Shown here: piece by piece, positions 13,130 to 16,199 of the stretch | Layout: each line of letters starts with the position of its first letter | How positions within the stretch are numbered: position 1 is the first letter of the stretch | NCBI GenBank assembly: GCA_027063075.1 | Contig: JAMOSM010000034.1 | Location: forward strand, 1-16,199 | Reading direction: 5' to 3' | From: Nautiliaceae bacterium | GTDB taxonomy: Bacteria; Campylobacterota; Campylobacteria; Campylobacterales; Nautiliaceae | DNA: 16,199 nucleotides | Made by a program: the position numbers and the translations under genes | Notes under the pieces: generated by a model | Told to the model about the DNA's origin: nothing | Seen by the model: the letters and a program-made list of their open reading frames with translations, nothing else | Database searches by the model: none

Positions 13130-13796
13130 GCTTTATGCTAAGGTTGAAGAGCTTTTTTTAGATAAAGAAGCCGCTTATATTTTATGGGGAAAATTTATTG
13201 AGATTTTAAAAGATTATGAAATAAAAGGAGTTTTGGATATAGGATGCGGAAGCGGTGATTTTTGTATGCTTGCAAAAAATGAAGGCATTGATGTTTTTGG
13301 AGTGGATTTAAGTAAAAACCAGGTAAAAAGAGCTCTTAAGAAGGGCTGTAACTGTGAAACTTTGGATGTTTGTAATTTAGATAAAAATTTTGATAGTGCA
13401 GTTGCTATTTTTGATGTAGTAAATTATATGAACGAAGATGAATTAAAGAAATTTTTTGAGTGTGTGAGAAATGTTATTAATAGATATTTTATTTTTGATA
13501 TTAATACTTTATATGCAATGGAAGAACTTGCAGTCGGTACTTTAAAAGCTGAAGATGAGAATAGATTTTCGGTTCTTTATAGCGAATTTGAAGATAATAA
13601 GTTAATAACTGAAATTACTCTTTTTGAGAAAAAGAGCGATGAATGTTATGTAAAAACTCAAAAAAGTATTATTCAATATTTTCATTCTATTAATAAAATA
13701 GAAAAGATAAGTAAAATGGAGCTTATAGAAATTATTCCTATTTCTCTTTACGGAAGTGAGGAGGCGGAAAAACTTATAGTGGTTATGAAAATTTAA
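13119..13796 (+). CDS. Class I SAM-dependent methyltransferase (substrate unknown)
   Basis: A 225-residue cytosolic protein with a Rossmann-type methyltransferase fold. Motif I is VLDIGCGSGDF (38-48). The acidic end of strand 2 is FGVDLSKNQV (60-69), TLDVCNLD lies near 81-88, and the motif IV region is AVAIFDVVNYM (94-104). The C-terminal half is beta-rich, as in ubiE/Tam-like small-molecule methyltransferases of this fold. The substrate cannot be read from the sequence. It is the last gene of the ten-gene plus-strand run, overlapping hisG by 11 bp. Its TAA lies within a TTAA that is also the stop of nth on the other strand, so there is no room for a terminator. The ATG at 13119 has GGGAAG as a weak ribosome binding site. 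Confidence 0.88.
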   Translation: MGLELYAKVEELFLDKEAAYILWGKFIEILKDYEIKGVLDIGCGSGDFCMLAKNEGIDVFGVDLSKNQVKRALKKGCNCETLDVCNLDKNFDSAVAIFDVVNYMNEDELKKFFECVRNVINRYFIFDINTLYAMEELAVGTLKAEDENRFSVLYSEFEDNKLITEITLFEKKSDECYVKTQKSIIQYFHSINKIEKISKMELIEIIPISLYGSEEAEKLIVVMKI

Positions 13797-14440
13797 CCTT
13801 TTGGTTTAAAATTTTCTTTGCTGATGCAAAATTCAGGCACAAAGCATTTTTCGCATTTAGGATTTTTTGCCGTGCAGGTATAACGTCCAAAAAGAACAAA
13901 TGCTTGGTGAAGTTCGTTTAAATCTGTTTTAAAAGCTTTTACTAAGTCCTCTTCCGTTTCTTTTACTGTTTTAGCATCGGTTATTCCTAAACGGTGACTA
14001 ACTCTAAAAACATGAGTATCAACGGCCATTCTGTTTTCTCCCTTGCTTTCTATTAAAAATACATTTGCAGTTTTATTGCCAACACCTGGGAGTTTAATTA
14101 GTTCTTTGTGGTCTTTTGGAATATTTCCTTTGTATTTTTCTTTTACTTCTTTTGCCATAGCAACAAGGTTTTTTGCTTTATTGTTAAAAAAGTTGCATGA
14201 TTTTATTATCTCTTTTACATCTTCAACTTCAGCACACGCAAGTGCTTCAATAGTGGGGTATTTTTCAAAAAGCTTAGGAGTTATCATATTTACTCTTTTA
14301 TCAGTGCACTGGGCGCTTAATATTATAGCTACTAACAGTTCATAATCATTATTGTAATTTAGTTCTGTTTTGCTCCCTCTGTAATGTTCTAAAAATCTTC
14401 TTTTAATCTCTTCAAGTTCTTCAGGGGTTCTTAAAACCAA
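13793..14440 (-). CDS. nth: Endonuclease III (DNA glycosylase/AP lyase)
   Basis: Nth removes oxidised pyrimidines and cleaves at abasic sites in base excision repair. It is 215 residues, close to E. coli Nth. The helix-hairpin-helix LPGVGNKTANVFL (117-129) carries the catalytic Lys123, and the catalytic aspartate is Asp141 in VDTHVFRVSHRLG. A 4Fe-4S cluster is bound by Cys189, 196, 199 and 205 in the standard C-x6-C-x2-C-x5-C spacing. The start is TTG at 14440: AAGGAG lies 5 bases upstream and the protein begins in register with other Nth proteins. It is divergent from yebC across a 60-bp gap and convergent with the methyltransferase, whose stop it overlaps by 4 bp. Confidence 0.96.
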   Translation of the reverse strand: MVLRTPEELEEIKRRFLEHYRGSKTELNYNNDYELLVAIILSAQCTDKRVNMITPKLFEKYPTIEALACAEVEDVKEIIKSCNFFNNKAKNLVAMAKEVKEKYKGNIPKDHKELIKLPGVGNKTANVFLIESKGENRMAVDTHVFRVSHRLGITDAKTVKETEEDLVKAFKTDLNELHQAFVLFGRYTCTAKNPKCEKCFVPEFCISKENFKPKG

Positions 14441-14467
14441 TCTTTCTCCTTTTGTTTTTTAAAATGC

Positions 14468-14473
14468 TATAAT
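14468..14473 (+). promoter_or_regulatory. -10 element of yebC (extended), overlapping a -10 for nth
   Basis: TGCTATAAT at 14465-14473 is an extended -10 element for yebC, 27 bases before its ATG. The bases ATAATA at 14469-14474 read TATTAT on the other strand, 28 bases before the nth TTG, so both genes may start from one symmetric element. Confidence 0.55.
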
Positions 14474-14500
14474 AACAAATATTTTTAAAAAAGGAGATAT

Positions 14501-15217
14501 ATGGCTGGACATAATAAATGGTCTAAAGTTAAACATATTAAAGCAAAAGAGGATGCTAAAAAGTCTAAAATTTTTACTAAACACGTAAGAGCTATTATGA
14601 CAGCTGCAAGACAGGGTGGGGGAAATCCTGATAATAACCCAGCACTTCGTCTTGCAATTGATAGGGCAAAAGCAGACTCAATGCCTATGCAAAACATTCA
14701 AAGAGCAATAGATAAAGCTACAGGTAATCTTGATGGAGTAGTTTTGAGTGAAGTTACTTATGAAGGATATGGACCTGGCGGTGTGGCAATTATGGTTGAA
14801 TGCTTAACAGATAATAAAAACAGAACGGTAGCAGAAATTCGCCACGCATTTAAAAAAGCCGGCGGCAGTCTTGGTACAAGTGGAAGTGTTGCTTGGATGT
14901 TTGAAAAAAAAGGTATAATTGTTGTAAATAGAAGTGATAAAGATGAAGAAGTAATGGAAGCTGCTATTGAAGCGGGAGCGGAAGATATTAAGGAAATGGA
15001 TGAGGTTTTGGTAATAGAGAGCGCTCCTGAAGATTTTAACGCAGTGCTTGAAGCGGTTAATAAAATTAATGGAATTGAAATACTTGAGAGTAATATTCAA
15101 TTGACTGCTACAAATTTAAGTGAAGTTGATGATGAAACAGCTGAAAAAGTTGAAAGACTTATTGAAGTTTTAGAAGATATAGATGATGTACAAAACGTAA
15201 TACATAATATGGCATAA
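14501..15217 (+). CDS. yebC: YebC/TACO1 family protein
   Basis: A 238-residue cytoplasmic protein of the YebC/PmpR/TACO1 family. Family hallmarks are the start [25 protein letters not shown], the [22 protein letters not shown] segment (about 37-58), [16 protein letters not shown] (about 84-99), and the [15 protein letters not shown] signature near 121-135. The family was long annotated as transcriptional regulators. More recent work links members to translation, including relief of ribosome stalling on proline-rich stretches, so a ribosome-associated role is as likely as DNA binding. The start has a strong AAGGAG, 5 bases before the ATG. The isomerase gene follows after 9 nt and is probably co-transcribed. 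Confidence 0.96.
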   Translation: MAGHNKWSKVKHIKAKEDAKKSKIFTKHVRAIMTAARQGGGNPDNNPALRLAIDRAKADSMPMQNIQRAIDKATGNLDGVVLSEVTYEGYGPGGVAIMVECLTDNKNRTVAEIRHAFKKAGGSLGTSGSVAWMFEKKGIIVVNRSDKDEEVMEAAIEAGAEDIKEMDEVLVIESAPEDFNAVLEAVNKINGIEILESNIQLTATNLSEVDDETAEKVERLIEVLEDIDDVQNVIHNMA

Positions 15218-15226
15218 GGAGAAAAA

Positions 15227-16102
15227 ATGAAAAAAATAGTTATAAGCGGATTAATAGCAACAAGTGCACTTTTTGCGTTTCCAGGGATGATGGGCGGCAG
15301 TATGAAAGGCAATGCCGGAATGATTGGCAAGCCTATGCCAAATCTTACAGATAATACAGTTTTAGCTGAAGTAAATGGAAAAAAGATTACTGTAAAAGAG
15401 ATTAATGCTTATTTACAAGGCATTACTGGAGATAACAGGATAAAACTTCAAGACCTTCCAGCTCAACACGTAAAGCAGTTTGTAAAGCAGTATGTTGATA
15501 CTTTATCGCTTTATAAAAAAGCAAAATCAATTGAAAATACTCCTCAGTTTCAAGCGGCAAAAATGAAACTTGCTGTTGATATGTGGCTTAAACACAGACT
15601 TCAGACTATGAAAATTTCAGATAAGGAAGCAAGGGAGTTTTATGAGAAAAATAAAGACATCTATTTTAAAACAACTCCTCAGGTTAAAGCTAGACATATC
15701 TTAGTAAAAGACAAAGCAACTGCTGAAAAACTTATTAATGAGTTAAAAGGTCTTAAAGGAAAAGCTTTAGAAGAGAAATTTGCTGAGCTTGCTAAAAAAT
15801 ATTCAGTTGGTCCAAGCAAGGTTCAGGGTGGAGAACTTGGATGGTTTGATCCAAAATCTATGGTTCCTGAATTTGCTGAAGCTGTTAAAAATTTAAAACC
15901 AGGTCAAATGACTCTTCAGCCTGTAAAGACAAGGTTTGGTTATCATATAATTTTAGTTGAAGCTAAAAAAGATAATAACTATATGCCTTATGAGCAGGTT
16001 AAACCTCAAATTGTTGAATATCTAAAAAGATTAAAACTTCAAGAGGAGATTAAAAAACTTCAATCAAATGAAAACGTAAAATATTTTATAAAAAATTCTT
16101 AA
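15227..16102 (+). CDS. Periplasmic parvulin-type peptidyl-prolyl isomerase (PEB4/SurA-like)
   Basis: A 291-residue exported chaperone-isomerase that should help outer-membrane proteins fold in the periplasm. It has a Sec signal peptide (about 1-18, MKKIVISGLIATSALFAF). An unusual Met/Gly-rich stretch follows at 19-38, then a helical chaperone region (about 45-145) and one parvulin domain (about 153-246) with RHILV (156-160), GGELGWF (201-207), MVPEF (212-216) and FGYHIILVE (237-245). The gene order, isomerase then class II aldolase, matches C. jejuni peb4 (cbf2, Cj0596) and fba (Cj0597) from memory, and H. pylori HP0175-HP0176. The ATG has AAGGAG right behind the yebC stop. SurA with one parvulin domain is an alternative name for the same type. 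Confidence 0.93.
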   Translation: MKKIVISGLIATSALFAFPGMMGGSMKGNAGMIGKPMPNLTDNTVLAEVNGKKITVKEINAYLQGITGDNRIKLQDLPAQHVKQFVKQYVDTLSLYKKAKSIENTPQFQAAKMKLAVDMWLKHRLQTMKISDKEAREFYEKNKDIYFKTTPQVKARHILVKDKATAEKLINELKGLKGKALEEKFAELAKKYSVGPSKVQGGELGWFDPKSMVPEFAEAVKNLKPGQMTLQPVKTRFGYHIILVEAKKDNNYMPYEQVKPQIVEYLKRLKLQEEIKKLQSNENVKYFIKNS

Positions 16103-16108
16103 AGGAGG
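16102..16108 (+). promoter_or_regulatory. Strong ribosome binding site of the aldolase gene
   Basis: AAGGAGG lies 5 bases before the ATG at 16114. It begins at the last base of the isomerase stop codon, so the two genes are closely linked. It is the fullest Shine-Dalgarno noticed in the window, fitting a highly expressed glycolytic/gluconeogenic enzyme. Confidence 0.7.
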
Positions 16109-16113
16109 AGTAG

Positions 16114-16199
16114 ATGAGCTGGTGGAAAGACCTTGGGGTAAATCCTGGAGTATTAACAGGAAGTGAAGCTGCAAAAGTTTTGGATTACGCAAAAGACCA
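16114..16199 (+). CDS. fba: Class II fructose-bisphosphate aldolase, N-terminus only (cut by window edge)
   Basis: Only 28 codons are present before the window ends. The visible part, MSWWKDLGVNPGVLTG then SEAAKVLDYAKD, matches the start of the FbaA-type class II aldolase, in which a (P/N)GV(I/L)TG segment is followed by an amphipathic helix ending in an A-K pair. The gene position right after a PEB4-type isomerase agrees with C. jejuni and H. pylori. The enzyme would be zinc-dependent and cleave or form fructose 1,6-bisphosphate. In a chemolithoautotroph it would act mainly in gluconeogenesis (inference). None of the zinc-binding residues are within the visible part, so the call rests on the N-terminal pattern and synteny. 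Confidence 0.8.
   Translation, partial: MSWWKDLGVNPGVLTGSEAAKVLDYAKD

Noticed and set aside
14485..15330. Minus-strand open frames opposite yebC and the isomerase start
   Set aside because: They are antisense to well-supported genes and have no homology-like features.
1..16199. tRNA, rRNA, CRISPR array, riboswitch or insertion sequence
   Set aside because: All non-coding gaps are at most about 125 bp and explained by promoters and ribosome binding sites. No repeat-spacer pattern, cloverleaf or transposase was seen.

Overview
The window is a gene-dense, AT-rich piece of a core bacterial chromosome. Its gene content points to a member of the Campylobacterota (epsilonproteobacteria). The clues are a flgF-flgG pair behind sigma-54 promoters of the GGAA...TTTGCTT type, a single XerH-like recombinase, a PEB4-type peptidyl-prolyl isomerase directly before a class II aldolase gene, and a small gene resembling the CiaD family directly before cca. 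The many Lys/Glu/Ile residues and very tight packing would suit a thermophilic vent lineage such as the Nautiliales, but that genus-level guess is inference. No mobile element, CRISPR array, tRNA or rRNA was seen. The longest gene-free stretch is about 125 bp.

Layout: (1) positions 3029 to 1, minus strand: leuD, leuB, a 79-residue TPR-like protein, an 81-residue CiaD-like protein and cca (cut by the left edge), all overlapping. (2) 3092-4015, plus strand: an EI24-type membrane protein, divergent from leuD. (3) 5635 to 4022, minus strand: flgF and flgG, the flagellar rod proteins, each with its own sigma-54 promoter. (4) 5761-13796, plus strand: a run of ten genes with gaps of at most 3 nt: rpoD, nadE, lpxK, a YfgM-like membrane protein, a BamB-like lipoprotein, xerH, a 99-residue orphan, coaX, hisG (short form) and a SAM methyltransferase. 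(5) 14440 to 13793, minus strand: nth, sharing a palindromic TTAA stop with the methyltransferase. (6) 14501 to the right edge, plus strand: yebC, a periplasmic parvulin-type isomerase, and the first 86 nt of a class II fructose-bisphosphate aldolase gene.

The genes are mostly housekeeping: leucine, histidine, NAD and CoA synthesis, lipid A phosphorylation, outer-membrane protein assembly, tRNA 3'-end repair, base excision repair, chromosome dimer resolution, transcription initiation and motility. The long plus-strand run ties the housekeeping sigma factor to envelope and cofactor genes, and four of its genes start with TTG or GTG. No clearly new system was found. The points most worth a second look are the paired sigma-54 promoters, the CiaD-like/TPR/cca neighbourhood, the YfgM/BamB-like pair, the orphan behind xerH, and the symmetric -10 elements in two divergent gaps.
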